DNA of 12,324 nt, from NCBI GenBank assembly GCA_001970855.1, contig LSSN01001368.1, positions 1 to 12,324 on the forward strand, in the 5' to 3' direction. The stretch comes from Smittium culicis. Its lineage: Eukaryota; Kickxellomycota; Harpellomycetes; Harpellales; Legeriomycetaceae. Below are positions 1 to 7,755 of the stretch, piece after piece (the first letter of the stretch is position 1; the number at the start of each line of letters is the position of its first letter). Under the pieces are notes generated by a model. The model did not search any database, was not told the origin of the DNA, and was given only the letters and a program-made list of their open reading frames with translations. The translations under genes were made by a program, and so were the position numbers.

Positions 1-960
1 CTGGAATCTGTAAAGATTTCAAACTCTGGGGTCTCTGGCAGGAACGATTGCCCGTTCCATGACTTCAGCTTGTGAACCCAGAAAGACAAGCTCTGAATCG
101 CTGGTTCTGTCAATGTGACTGTCGATGTCCATGATTTCGTTTTCGATAGACAGTTGTTCTTCAGTTCTAGAAGATGTAGTGGCATAAGTCGGCCAGGTAA
201 CAGTGCAATTGACATTGCTTGGGCTTTCCCAATGAAGCTCGCTAAATTTCTTAGGGTCGTTTGACCCGCCCTCAATAGCTTTGAAGCTTCCCTTCTTAGG
301 TCCCGGACCTTGGATGAAGGAACTTTGAGCGTCATATTCCGAGAATTGATGACCATTCATAGGTGAGTTATCGACTGACATGGTTTCATATTCGATTTCT
401 CTAGCTTGATCTTGTAGTCTAGTTTCGCAAGCTTGGAATAAACTCTGGCTGTGTTTTCTTCGTAGGCTTCCTTCGTCTCTCCTAGGATAAGGGGATCGTC
501 CAAATATGCGGAGCTTCGTATCCCACTTATTCTCGCCCATGCCAATATCGGTCGAAGAACTTTTGTGAATGTTGGGGGCTGAGGGAAAGTCCAAATGGGA
601 GCACCCTGAACTGATAGGCTCTTTCATTCCTGCAGAATCGGAGGTATTTCTTGCAATTATCGTGAATTAAGATGTGCATAAACGCAGCCTCTAGATCCAG
701 AGAAGTCATGAAGTCCTTCCGGCAGAAAATTCGGGAAATCAAGGACAAGGATTCCATCTTGAAATTCCTTTTTTCCACATGCAGGTTCAGTTTCTGCAGT
801 TAGAGGACTGGTCTGAAACCCCTTCTCGAGGATTTTGCGAACCCACTTGCTGCCCGTCAATCTGGCTCATGCAGACCGAAACATCACAAGGCGGCCCTCT
901 ACCGGGGACCCTTCCGTGGGGTCTACTGAGACCCCCTTCCTCGACCATGCCCTCTCTCTC
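1..960 (-). pseudogene. DIRS-like retrotransposon pol (RT and start of RNase H), decayed
   Basis: Reads right to left and leaves the window at position 1. Translating the minus strand in pieces gives a recognisable DIRS/Ngaro-type reverse transcriptase. In order: GRLVMF and WVRKILEKGF near 840-890; FKMESL and the motif A stretch TSLDLEAAF near 690-760; LPFGLSLSP near 585-600; the catalytic box AYLDD near 495-510; then LEKSNMKP, INS.NMTL.VP and SFIGKAQAM, ending with EIFTDSS, the start of RNase H. It is clearly dead. There is a TGA at 867-869 where the family usually has Trp, a TAA or a short internal deletion near 805-820, a one-base loss in the G run at 574-578 (C run on the coding strand), and a TGA at 357-359. 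The ~200-codon frame open across 19-627 is a shadow of this pseudogene. The tyrosine recombinase and 3' repeats expected of DIRS elements would lie to the left. The exact start is uncertain because pol overlaps the gag end in another frame. Confidence 0.85.
918..935. other. Perfect 7-bp hairpin at the gag stop codon
   Basis: GGGGTCT at 918-924 pairs with AGACCCC at 929-935 across a 4-nt loop, and the gag TAG lies in the stem/loop. GC-rich hairpins are rare in this AT-rich window. A role in gag/pol expression of the once-active element is possible but unproven. Confidence 0.4.
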
Positions 961-1563
961 GAAAACTTGACTGCTGGGAGTGATTTTTGGCTGTGGAAGT
1001 CGGTGTTGCAGCTTTCGCGGTTTGCGTCTGAGCAGGTTTGCTGCTGGTACCGTTCTGTGTACTGAACTGCTAGCGCCAACGAAAGGGCTTACGGATTCGA
1101 GATCTCTTCTCTGGCTTCTTGCTGAAAATGAGAGCGTCGAGCTTCTACTTGTCCATGAGCGGGTCGTCGTACGTTATCTGAGGATTCTCCTAAATTGAGA
1201 TGAACATATTAATCGATAAAGCGGGTAGCTTGTGTTAACGCTATTTGTATTCCGTGTAAGCATGCGTCGACTTTTTTTCACCGCGGCAGAAGCTGAGTCG
1301 TTCAGCGGTGGTGGCTGATACTTTAATGAACTACTTCTAGGACATGAGTGGATAGCTTCTTTTCTTTCTTCTTCTGTTAGCGGAGTACAGAAGAAGTCTT
1401 CTTCGATGGAAGGAAGAGCTTCGATAAGCTCAGGATAGACTGCTAAGTCGGTCAGCGGTATTCTTGTAGTGACGTATGGGTCTTCTGGTTCTGCATTACA
1501 CTCCTTATCACGCAGGAGTTCTTTAACCATGTCTGCCAGCTCCTTGACTTGGTCTTGACTCAT
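923..1563 (-). pseudogene. DIRS-like retrotransposon gag, decayed
   Basis: The ATG at 1563 opens a good frame of about 90 codons containing IPLTDLAVYPELIEALPSIE, then DFF, PLTEEERKEAI and SSSLKYQPPPLN. I recognise this as the Gag N-terminal region of DIRS-type elements in early-diverging fungi (recall, not searched). After the VKK codons, a run of seven T at 1272-1278 (A run on the coding strand) carries one base too many. The family-like reading (VDACLHGIQIALTQATRFID) continues in the other frame and meets TAA at 1209-1211. A later shift near 1089-1120 and a TAG at 1070-1072 break it again. The C-terminal part is Gln/Ser/Thr-rich and ends in an Arg-Gly tract (RERGHGRGRGSQ) before TAG at 923-925, as expected of a nucleic-acid-binding Gag tail. 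It overlaps the start of pol. Not functional. Confidence 0.75.
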
Positions 1564-1923
1564 GTGTATCTAGTTGATATCTTGATGGTCCATCTTTTTT
1601 TTTATTTTATTTTTAAAGAATAAAGTTTTAAAATAAGATTTTTTATAAAATTTTAGAGATAAAAATCTTCATGCTGGTAGAGTGCCTTTGCGAATGAAAA
1701 GAGGATAAGGATAGCATAATACCGTACTTTCAGTATTTATCATAAAATTTTTTCTAGATACTTATTTTCTTACGTACTATAATTTTATTGGTTTTTGAAG
1801 TTTCGGTTGTGTTATCCAATGAAAGATGGTAACACTTAATATGACCACTCCTTGAAATATAATGCATATAATTTCTCAAAGCCTGTATTTAACTTCAAAA
1901 TTGTGAACCATTAGCCCTTTCAA

Positions 1924-1950
1924 TGACGGTTAGATTTTTTTTAACCGTCA
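1924..1950. repeat. Small perfect inverted repeat
   Basis: TGACGGTTA and TAACCGTCA form a 9-bp stem around a T-rich loop of 9 nt. It lies just inside a TTAGCCCTTTCA motif, so it may be a rearranged end of the TTAA element family. No terminator or regulatory role can be shown. Confidence 0.5.
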
Positions 1951-2385
1951 AAGCCATTCAAAATAATGACAAATATATAAATTTCTATACAAATATAAAG
2001 TATATTATACAATTAGATATAATCTCTCCAACAAGATATAAATCTTGCATGATTTTACCAGTTGTGATTTTTTAACAAGTTTAGCCCTTTACAGTGCCAA
2101 CGCTCTTAAATTTGAACGAAAATCGTAATTGGATAAAAACATCCATACCTTCAGTTATATAAAATATTGATTATATTGTCTAATAAGTTAAATAAATACT
2201 AAATATATTTATCACTCTGTTGCTGCTATCTTTATTACATGACTGCTTGTAACTTCAGCCATTCATCGTATTTGAATCAATCCATGAGTGAATCTTTCGG
2301 TTGATAAATTGATTCGATTTCCCTTTTGGTAAACAGCCAGTAAAACCGAAAATATATTTATTTGTATTAGAGTTATATTTTTTTA

Positions 2386-2476
2386 TTGGGTTATTTGCAA
2401 AAATAGTCAAAGTTATATTTGAAAATTGCAAAAATAATCAAAATCAAGTGCATATTTGCTAAAATAGTAAAAAAAA
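2386..2476. repeat. Degenerate short tandem repeat (three units)
   Basis: Three units spaced about 30-35 bp apart share the core TTGCAAAAATAGTCAAA: TTTGCAAAAATAGTCAAAG, ATTGCAAAAATAATCAAAA and ATTTGCTAAAATAGTAAAA. The linkers between them differ. This is simple local duplication in AT-rich DNA. Confidence 0.5.
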
Positions 2477-2605
2477 ACAATCAAAGATATTAACAATGTA
2501 ACATAAAATAATAAAAATTTAATGGTTCATTGTCTGAATTTCTTTAGCCTGTATGCCTAATTAAAGTGAAGAGGGTAATTTAATATATCGAATGATGATT
2601 TCTGT

Positions 2606-2801
2606 TTAACACATTTTCGGACGGTAAACTATTTTTGATCTAGCAGATATAGCTAACTTAATTCAATTATATATTTTTAATTCCGAATGCTTAAGAAATA
2701 TTGGTATATTGAATAATAACGCCAAATAATAAATTTATTTAAAATTGTAAACGAATCAATGGTATAACTTTTTTAAAGAGCGTTGGTTGGGAAAGGGTTA
2801 A
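2606..2801 (-). mobile_element. TTAA-flanked MITE copy 1
   Basis: 196 bp between TTAA at 2606-2609 and TTAA at 2798-2801. It is read here with the 'right' end first: ACATTTTCGGACGGTAAACT, then ATTTTTGATCTA, the family centre with the internal CTTAAG, and the 'left' end as AGAGCGTTGGTTGGGAAAGGG. No coding capacity. Assigned to a piggyBac-like non-autonomous family from its CCC...GGG ends and TTAA target. Confidence 0.85.
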
Positions 2802-2872
2802 AAACTTACGACTCGCCTTAATTAGCAACAACCTTCGAGATTTCTTGAGAGCCTGATTTAATAAAATTTTCT

Positions 2873-3068
2873 TTAACCCTTTCCTGTCCAACACTCTATA
2901 AAAAGTTCAAATTATTGATTCGTCATAGTTTATAATGAAATTTACTATTTGGTGCTATTTTACAGTATACCTATACTTCTTAAAGCCTCAGAATTTAACT
3001 ATTTTTGTTGAAGACAGTTGGCTATATTTGGTAGACCAAAATTAGTCTACTACCCATGAAAGGGTTCA
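2873..3068 (+). mobile_element. TTAA-flanked MITE copy 2
   Basis: 196 bp. The left end follows TTAA at 2873-2876 (CCCTTTCCTGTCCAACACTC). The body has the internal TTCTTAAAGCCTC, and the right end is TAGTCTACTACCCATGAAAGGG before TTCA at 3065-3068 (one change from TTAA). Faces copy 1 head-to-head across 71 bp. Confidence 0.88.
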
Positions 3069-3138
3069 CTATTGTTTAATTTCATAATATAAAACTTTAT
3101 CATGCTTTTATTTTAATTGTTTGATAAGTTTATTTTAT

Positions 3139-3333
3139 TTAACTCTTTCACGGGCGGTAGACTATTTTTGACCTCGAAATATAGCCAATTGGGTTATATT
3201 AAAACAATTTAATTCCGATTATTTAAAAAATATTGGTTAGCTGGAGAATAGTAGCAAATATAAATTTACTTATAAATCATAAACGAATCAATAAATTTGG
3301 ATCATTTAAGAGTGTTGGACGGGAAAGGGTTAA
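3139..3333 (-). mobile_element. TTAA-flanked MITE copy 3
   Basis: 195 bp between TTAA at 3139-3142 and TTAA at 3330-3333. The right end is CTCTTTCACGGGCGGTAGAC and the left end AGTGTTGGACGGGAAAGGG. Its first 50 bp closely match copy 16 (shared ACCTCGAAATATAGCCAATT), suggesting one subfamily. Confidence 0.9.
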
Positions 3334-3351
3334 ATTTATATCTTATAGTTA

Positions 3352-3548
3352 TTACCCCTTTCCCGTCCAACACTCTTTAAAATAGAGAATTTATTGATTG
3401 GATAGCTATTTATAAGATTCTTTATTATTTGTTGCTATTTTAAATTACACCAATATATCTTAAGGGCTCGGAATTAATTGATTTTCATTGAACGCGGTTG
3501 GCTATATTTGGTCATCCAAAAATAGTCTACCGTGTGGATAAGGGTTAA
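3352..3548 (+). mobile_element. TTAA-flanked MITE copy 4
   Basis: 197 bp from TTAC (3352-3355) to TTAA (3545-3548). The left end is CCCTTTCCCGTCCAACACTC; the right end, CCGTGTGGATAAGGG, is slightly worn. The internal ATCTTAAGGGCTCGG keeps the TTAA that is used as a target in other copies. Only 18 bp from copy 3 in opposite orientation. Confidence 0.88.
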
Positions 3549-3597
3549 TATACAAATAATTATAATTCAAGAATTTTGTATTAGAATTAAGGTTTGT

Positions 3598-3985
3598 TTA
3601 ACCCTTTCCTGTCCAACAATCTTTATAAAAATTAAATTCATGATATTTTTATGATTTATAAACAATTTTATTATTTGCTGCAAAAATACAACAAGCCAGC
3701 ATTTCTTAACCCTTTCACGAGCGGTAGACCATTTTTGATCTACCAAATATAGCCAATTGTGTATAATTACTTTACTAATATTCCGAAGCCTTAATAATTA
3801 AGAGTTTATTGTTTTAAAACAACAAATTATTAATTTGCTTATAAACCATAAACGAATCATAAAATTGATTTTTTTAAAGAGTGATGAACGGGAAAGGGTT
3901 AAATTATCGGAGTTATACTATTTTAATTGAACACTGTTTGCTATATTAGTAGATCAAAAATAGTCAACTGACCATGAAATTTTAT
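3598..3985 (+). mobile_element. TTAA-flanked MITE copy 5, split by copy 6
   Basis: The left half is 3598-3705 (TTAA, CCCTTTCCTGTCCAACAATC, body to AGCATTTC). The right half is 3903-3985 (ATTATCGGAGTTATAC...TAGTCAACTGACCATGAAA). Between them lies copy 6, flanked by TTAA on both sides. The split falls exactly at the internal TTAA that intact copies carry in the context TTTCTTAAAGCCTCGG. The terminal CCC/GGG at the right is eroded to ATTTTAT. Confidence 0.85.
3706..3902 (-). mobile_element. TTAA-flanked MITE copy 6, nested in copy 5
   Basis: 197 bp with perfect TTAA duplications at 3706-3709 and 3899-3902. Right end CCCTTTCACGAGCGGTAGAC, left end AGTGATGAACGGGAAAGGG. Because the host sequence resumes on the far side, this copy fixes the element ends as CCC...GGG and the target duplication as TTAA. 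Confidence 0.92.
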
Positions 3986-4114
3986 CCATTTCGCGTGCGG
4001 TAGACTGTTTTTGATCTACAAAATATAGCCAACAGTGTTAAATTAAAATAGTATAACTCCGAGGCTTTAAAAGATATTCGTTTGTTTTATGAGTGTTGGA
4101 CGGGAAAGGGTTAA
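3982..4114 (-). mobile_element. TTAA-flanked MITE copy 7, internally deleted
   Basis: 133 bp from TTAT (3982-3985) to TTAA (4111-4114). The right end (CGCGTGCGGTAGACTG) and the left end (GAGTGTTGGACGGGAAAGGG) are intact, but about 60 bp after GAGGCTTTAAAAGATATTCG are missing. It abuts the right end of copy 5 in opposite orientation, so the two form an imperfect palindrome of about 80 bp per arm. Confidence 0.85.
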
Positions 4115-4379
4115 AATATCAATTTTTTAGACTAATAAGGTTGTTACAATACTGAGCGTATAGTTTTTAAAACATTTCATTTGTTTCGCTCGAAGAAATA
4201 TCTTTTTAGATAGTTTAGTTGGTTGAATGATCTCACTTTTAGATACGCACTTGATACAACGTCATAGAACATAATTGTATTATGCTTAATGCTTAAATTA
4301 TGCTTTGTAACACCTTTACTATTCTTTAGTTTATATTGCGTCATAGTTTCTTGTAATATATGGTACAATAAAAATGCGA

Positions 4380-4561
4380 TTAGCCCTTTAATATGCAACA
4401 CGCATTAAAAATGCAATTTATTGATTTGATTAAGAGTTTTAAGCTTGCATATTATTTGCTACTAAGGTTTGTAAGTCAATAAATTATTGATTCTTGGAAT
4501 TTAATATGGTTAAACATTCTTTATTGGCCAAAAAATAATCTACCAGTCATGAAAGGGTTAA
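4380..4561 (+). mobile_element. TTAA-flanked MITE copy 8, diverged
   Basis: 182 bp. The worn left end is TTAGCCCTTTAATATGCAACAC, followed by the family-typical GCAATTTATTGATTTG, TATTATTTGCT and TTATTGGCCAAAAAATAATC. The right end, TACCAGTCATGAAAGGGTTAA, is well kept. Older than its neighbours by its changes. Confidence 0.75.
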
Positions 4562-4582
4562 AGAATAAATAGCAAAACCTAA

Positions 4583-4778
4583 TTATCCCTTTCCCGTCCA
4601 ACACTCTTAAAAAATCGAATTTATTGATTCACTTATGAAATATAAGCAAATTTATTATTTGCTGTTAAAATAATATAAACCAAATATTCTTATGGCCTCG
4701 GAATTAAAGAATTATAAATGAGAATTGTTGGCTATATCTGGTGGGTCAAAAATAGTCTACCGCCCGCGAAAGGGTTAT
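4583..4778 (+). mobile_element. TTAA-type MITE copy 9 with TTAT flanks
   Basis: 196 bp, one of the best-preserved copies: left CCCTTTCCCGTCCAACACTC, right AGTCTACCGCCCGCGAAAGGG. Both flanks read TTAT (4583-4586 and 4775-4778) instead of TTAA. This suggests insertion into a variant target or the same change on both sides. Confidence 0.9.
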
Positions 4779-4784
4779 AGAAAA

Positions 4785-4984
4785 TTATCCCTTTCCCGAC
4801 CAACACACTTTAAAAAATTAAATTCATTGATTCGTTAAAGATTAAAAAGATTTTTTTTTATTTGCTTTTTTTTTTTTGCATTATACCAATAATTCTTAAA
4901 GCCTCGGAATTAAAGTATTTTTATTGAACACAGTTGGCTATATCTGATGGGCCAAAAATAGTTTACTACCCATGATAGGGTTAA
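4785..4984 (+). mobile_element. TTAA-flanked MITE copy 10
   Basis: 200 bp from TTAT (4785-4788) to TTAA (4981-4984), same orientation as copy 9 and six bases after it. Expanded T runs near 4852-4878 account for the extra length. The internal ATTCTTAAAGCCTCGG is an unoccupied version of the target site used in copies 5, 12 and 15. Confidence 0.88.
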
Positions 4985-5135
4985 ATGGCTTCGGAAAGTA
5001 TATGGAGTTATATTATGCTTTCCACGTAAATCTAAAAAATAAAAATAATAAAAGAATTAAGTGCAAATAAATATAAAATATGAAAATGCCTATCAAAATT
5101 AGCTAGAAAAAAAAAGTATGATCATGTAAATCTAT

Positions 5136-5326
5136 TCAATCTTCCCCCTACAAGCACATATTAAATAAATGAATTTATTGGCTCGTAAGTGTTTTAAAAG
5201 CAATTAATTATTTGTTTGTACTTTATAAAAAGCCAAATTTTATTTGAATCGCGGCATTAAACTATTTTTATCGAATGCAGATATAATTGGTAGATCTATA
5301 GCAGCCTAACACCAAGGAAAGGAGGG
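5136..5326 (+). mobile_element. TTAA-type MITE copy 11, heavily worn
   Basis: The body motifs GAATTTATTGGCTCG, TTAATTATTTG, ACTATTTTTATCGAATGCAG and ATTGGTAGATC occur in family order and spacing. The termini are eroded (CTTCCCCCTACAAGCAC at left, CCAAGGAAAGG at right) and no target duplication is readable. Confidence 0.6.
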
Positions 5327-6163
5327 AAAAGCTTAGGTGTAGGGGAGCTTTTATTTATTAGTGTTATTTGTTATTTATAGTCATGTAATTTTATTAGCGT
5401 ATAACATTACCCCATTTGAGGGATTCTAAACGAAGAGAGCACTTTGTTGCGGCTTAATGTTATTGGCTTGGGAATTCATAATTGCAAACATTATTGACGG
5501 AATTGAAAAGGCATTTCCATTATTCATTTAATTCTGAAAGTATATTTTGCTAAAAATTCACTGTATTTTATTTACTGGTTAAAAATTAAATAAAAAATTT
5601 CAAACAATGTAACTCTTTATACATAAAAGAGTACTCTTCATATAGAATCTCCCATTTGATAATTTGTACTATTGAAATTAAAAGCTCCAACTCAAGTTTT
5701 AATCCAATGAAAATTTTAATAGTAAATGACCCACTCTTCAGAAAAATCTCTTAGGGGTCTAATAATTGATTATTAATATCAAAGGAATTGCTTTTTATTA
5801 CAAATAATGATTTCAAAATGTAATAAACAAATAAAAAAGTTTCTCACTAGAATTCGAAAGATCCTAAAAACACTTCGGTCACCCAATCGAAAAAACCCGA
5901 AATAATATCGTCTATGAGTAACTAGATATTAGCCTAACCAACTAACTTTCTTATAGTAGGCTATAATAAAGCTTTTATATTTATTATTTTTCAATAAAGA
6001 GAATTTGCCAAAAAATAAATAAATAAGTTGAAATTTTTTTTTGAGCTCAGTCAATGGCCTCAGCATTCCAAAGTAATTTGTTGATAAAATTGAGCTGAAC
6101 AATCGTGTTTCTTCAATAAGAATCTTTTTTATGAATATAAAAATCGGATTTCAGATACAAGTT
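5327..6163. other. AT-rich spacer without genes
   Basis: No open frame of note, no tRNA-like boxes and no clear MITE copy. 5850-5960 is slightly less AT-rich (CACTTCGGTCACCCAATCG, TATTAGCCTAACCAACTAAC), but I cannot assign it. Confidence 0.5.
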
Positions 6164-6553
6164 TTAACTCTTTCCCGTCCAACACTCTTTAAAAAAATCA
6201 ATTTTTTTATTCGTTTATGATTTATAAGTAAATTTTTTATTTTTTGGTATTGTATAATATTCCAACATTTCTAAACCCTTTCCCGCGCATTAGACTGTTT
6301 TTGATCTACAAAATATAGCCAACAGTGTTCAATTAAAATAATTTAATTCCGAGGCTTTAAGAAATATAAGTATATTTTAAAATAAAAGCAAATAAAAAAA
6401 TATCCTATAAATCATAAACGAATCAATAAATTTAATTTTTTATAGAGTGTTGGACGGGAAAGGGTTAACGCCTTGGAATTATAGTATTTTAACTAGACAC
6501 TGTTGGCTATTTTTTGTGGATCAAAAATAGCCTACCACTCGGGAAAGAGCTAA
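6164..6553 (+). mobile_element. TTAA-flanked MITE copy 12, split by copy 13
   Basis: Left half 6164-6271 (TTAA, CTCTTTCCCGTCCAACACTC ... CCAACATTTC). Right half 6469-6553 (CGCCTTGGAATTATAG ... AGCCTACCACTCGGGAAAGAG, then CTAA). The interruption is again at the internal TTAA. Left-half length, insert length and right-half length are nearly the same as in the copy 5/6 composite. Confidence 0.85.
6272..6468 (-). mobile_element. TTAA-flanked MITE copy 13, nested in copy 12
   Basis: 197 bp. Flanks are TAAA (6272-6275, one change) and TTAA (6465-6468). Right end CCCTTTCCCGCGCATTAGAC, left end AGTGTTGGACGGGAAAGGG. It shares a long stretch after the right end (GTTTTTGATCTACAAAATAT onward) with copy 7. 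Confidence 0.9.
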
Positions 6554-6737
6554 TAAAACATTATAATTGAGTATAATGTCCTAAAACTACTTTTATTTAC
6601 TTGATTACATTCGATTTCAAATAAAATTTTGCGAGTCTATATAGTTTTGTTTATTTATATCATTTTTGTATAGTATTAATAGCTCAAAAAATATCCGCCC
6701 ACCTCCTAAGCTTTAAGCTACATGATTATAATATTTA

Positions 6738-6894
6738 TTATGCGCTTTCACTGGCGGTAGGCTCCTATTGATTTTTTTTGTTTTCTCGCAAAAAGAATAT
6801 ATTAATGCTAGTAAAAGTCAACTACAAATTTAAAAATAAATAAAAAATATAAAAAATTATAAGTGTTTAATGGTGTTGACCGGTAATGGGTAAT
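6738..6894 (-). mobile_element. TTAA-type MITE copy 14, worn and shortened
   Basis: About 157 bp. The right end reads GCGCTTTCACTGGCGGTAGGC with a T-rich stretch where ATTTTTGATC is expected. The left end reads TGGTGTTGACCGGTAATGGG. The centre is reduced to an A-rich segment. Confidence 0.65.
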
Positions 6895-6963
6895 TCTACG
6901 TACTTATGCATAGCTCTCGTTCCCGTCCAACACTTTTAAAAAAACAATATTATGATTTGTTTA

Positions 6964-7159
6964 TTAACCCTTTCACGGGTGGTGGACTATTTTTGACCTC
7001 GAAATATAGCCAATTGAGTTATATAAAAACACTTTAATTCCGAGGTCATAAGAATTATTGGTATTTTATAGAATATCAACAAATAAATATTATAATTATA
7101 TATCATAAACGAATCAATAAATTGATTTTTTCAAAGAGTGTTGGACGGGAAAGGGTTAA
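6964..7159 (-). mobile_element. TTAA-flanked MITE copy 16, nested in copy 15
   Basis: 196 bp with perfect TTAA at 6964-6967 and 7156-7159. Right end CCCTTTCACGGGTGGTGGAC, left end AGTGTTGGACGGGAAAGGG. The host site corresponds to the GTTTATGATTTATAAG region of other copies, where a TTAA arose by point changes. Confidence 0.92.
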
Positions 7160-7209
7160 TTAAGAGCAAGTCAATATTTTGATGTTAATTTACAGTAGAC
7201 CAATATTTC

Positions 7210-7406
7210 TTAACCCTGTCCCGTTCAACGCTCTTTAAAAAAGCCAAATTTATGATTCGTTTATGGTTAAAAATGAAATCTATTATTTGTTGTTTAACTA
7301 CAGTATACCAATATCATTTAATATCTCGGAATTAAATTATTTTTAACGAATTAAGTAGGCTATATTTTGTAGATCAAAAATAGTCTACCGTGCGGGAAAG
7401 GGTTAA
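7210..7406 (+). mobile_element. TTAA-flanked MITE copy 17, nested in copy 15
   Basis: 197 bp with perfect TTAA at 7210-7213 and 7403-7406. Left end CCCTGTCCCGTTCAACGCTC, right end AGTCTACCGTGCGGGAAAGGG. It entered the internal TTTC-TTAA site in the orientation opposite to copies 6 and 13, so it is an independent event. Confidence 0.92.
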
Positions 7407-7546
7407 GGAATCGGTAAAAAGGTATTTTAATTGAACGCTGTTGGTTATATTTGGCGGGCCAAAAACAGTCTACCGCCCGGTAAAAGGTTAAATGTATAGC
7501 ACAGTGTTTTTTATTAAAATAATCTGGATTCATGCTTTCAAGGAAG

Positions 7547-7554
7547 TATAAATA
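7547..7554 (+). promoter_or_regulatory. Possible TATA box upstream of GTP cyclohydrolase gene
   Basis: TATAAATA about 200 bp before the start codon. In DNA this AT-rich such a motif is expected by chance; only its position favours it. Confidence 0.2.
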
Positions 7555-7755
7555 CTGGATAAAATTTAGTTGTAAAAAAAATATTTATTAAACTTTTATT
7601 TTTCAAAAATAGTTCTCTTTTCTAATTTTTATAATTTGTATTAAAAATTCTTTATTATATTTTCCAGTTTTCAATCAGATATCACATTGTTCTTTTCTTT
7701 TAAAAAATTATAGTTAATTATTATTTCTATTATTGAAAAAATTCATTATTTTAAA

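Larger units (their letters stand above)
1564..2605. other. AT-rich spacer without genes
   Basis: No coding region is visible. 1591-1670 is T/A-rich and probably holds the 5' flank of the DIRS-like element, but I cannot see its terminal repeat. Two small perfect or near-perfect hairpins occur: 1809-1835 (GTGTTA...TAACAC, extended by TCCA/TGG) and 1924-1950 (TGACGGTTA/TAACCGTCA, loop of 9). TTAGCCCTTTCA near 1911 and TTAGCCCTTTACAG near 2081 (followed by GCCAACGCTCTTAAA) look like worn ends of the TTAA transposon family found further right, but no body links them convincingly. 2484-2600 shows nothing recognisable. Confidence 0.6.
6911..7491 (+). mobile_element. TTAA-flanked MITE copy 15, split twice (by copies 16 and 17)
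   Basis: Three pieces of one copy. 6911-6963 is a worn left end ending in TTCCCGTCCAACAC...GATTTGTTTA. 7160-7209 is TTAAGAGCAAG...CAGTAGACCAATATTTC. 7407-7491 is GGAATCGG...GAACGCTGTTGG...TCTACCGCCCGGTAAAAGG with TTAA at 7488-7491. Copies 16 and 17 sit in two different TTAA sites, the second being the same internal site used in copies 5 and 12. Confidence 0.85.

Noticed and set aside
19..627. 202-codon minus-strand open frame as a separate gene
   Set aside because: It is out of frame with the reverse transcriptase text that spans the same DNA in the neighbouring frames; it is a shadow of the pseudogene.
779..1198. Several plus-strand open frames of 60-76 codons
   Set aside because: They lie antisense to the recognisable gag/pol relic and owe their length to its higher GC content.
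4177..4401. 74-codon open frame on the minus strand
   Set aside because: Starts inside the worn left end of MITE copy 8, has low-complexity AT-driven composition and no recognisable motif; I considered a transposase fragment and saw no support.
5850..5960. Possible tRNA or exon in a slightly less AT-rich patch
   Set aside because: No A-box/B-box pair, cloverleaf or open frame could be found.
2606..7491. CRISPR-like or satellite array
   Set aside because: Repeats are about 196 bp, in both orientations, nested and flanked by target duplications, which fits transposons and not arrays with unique spacers.
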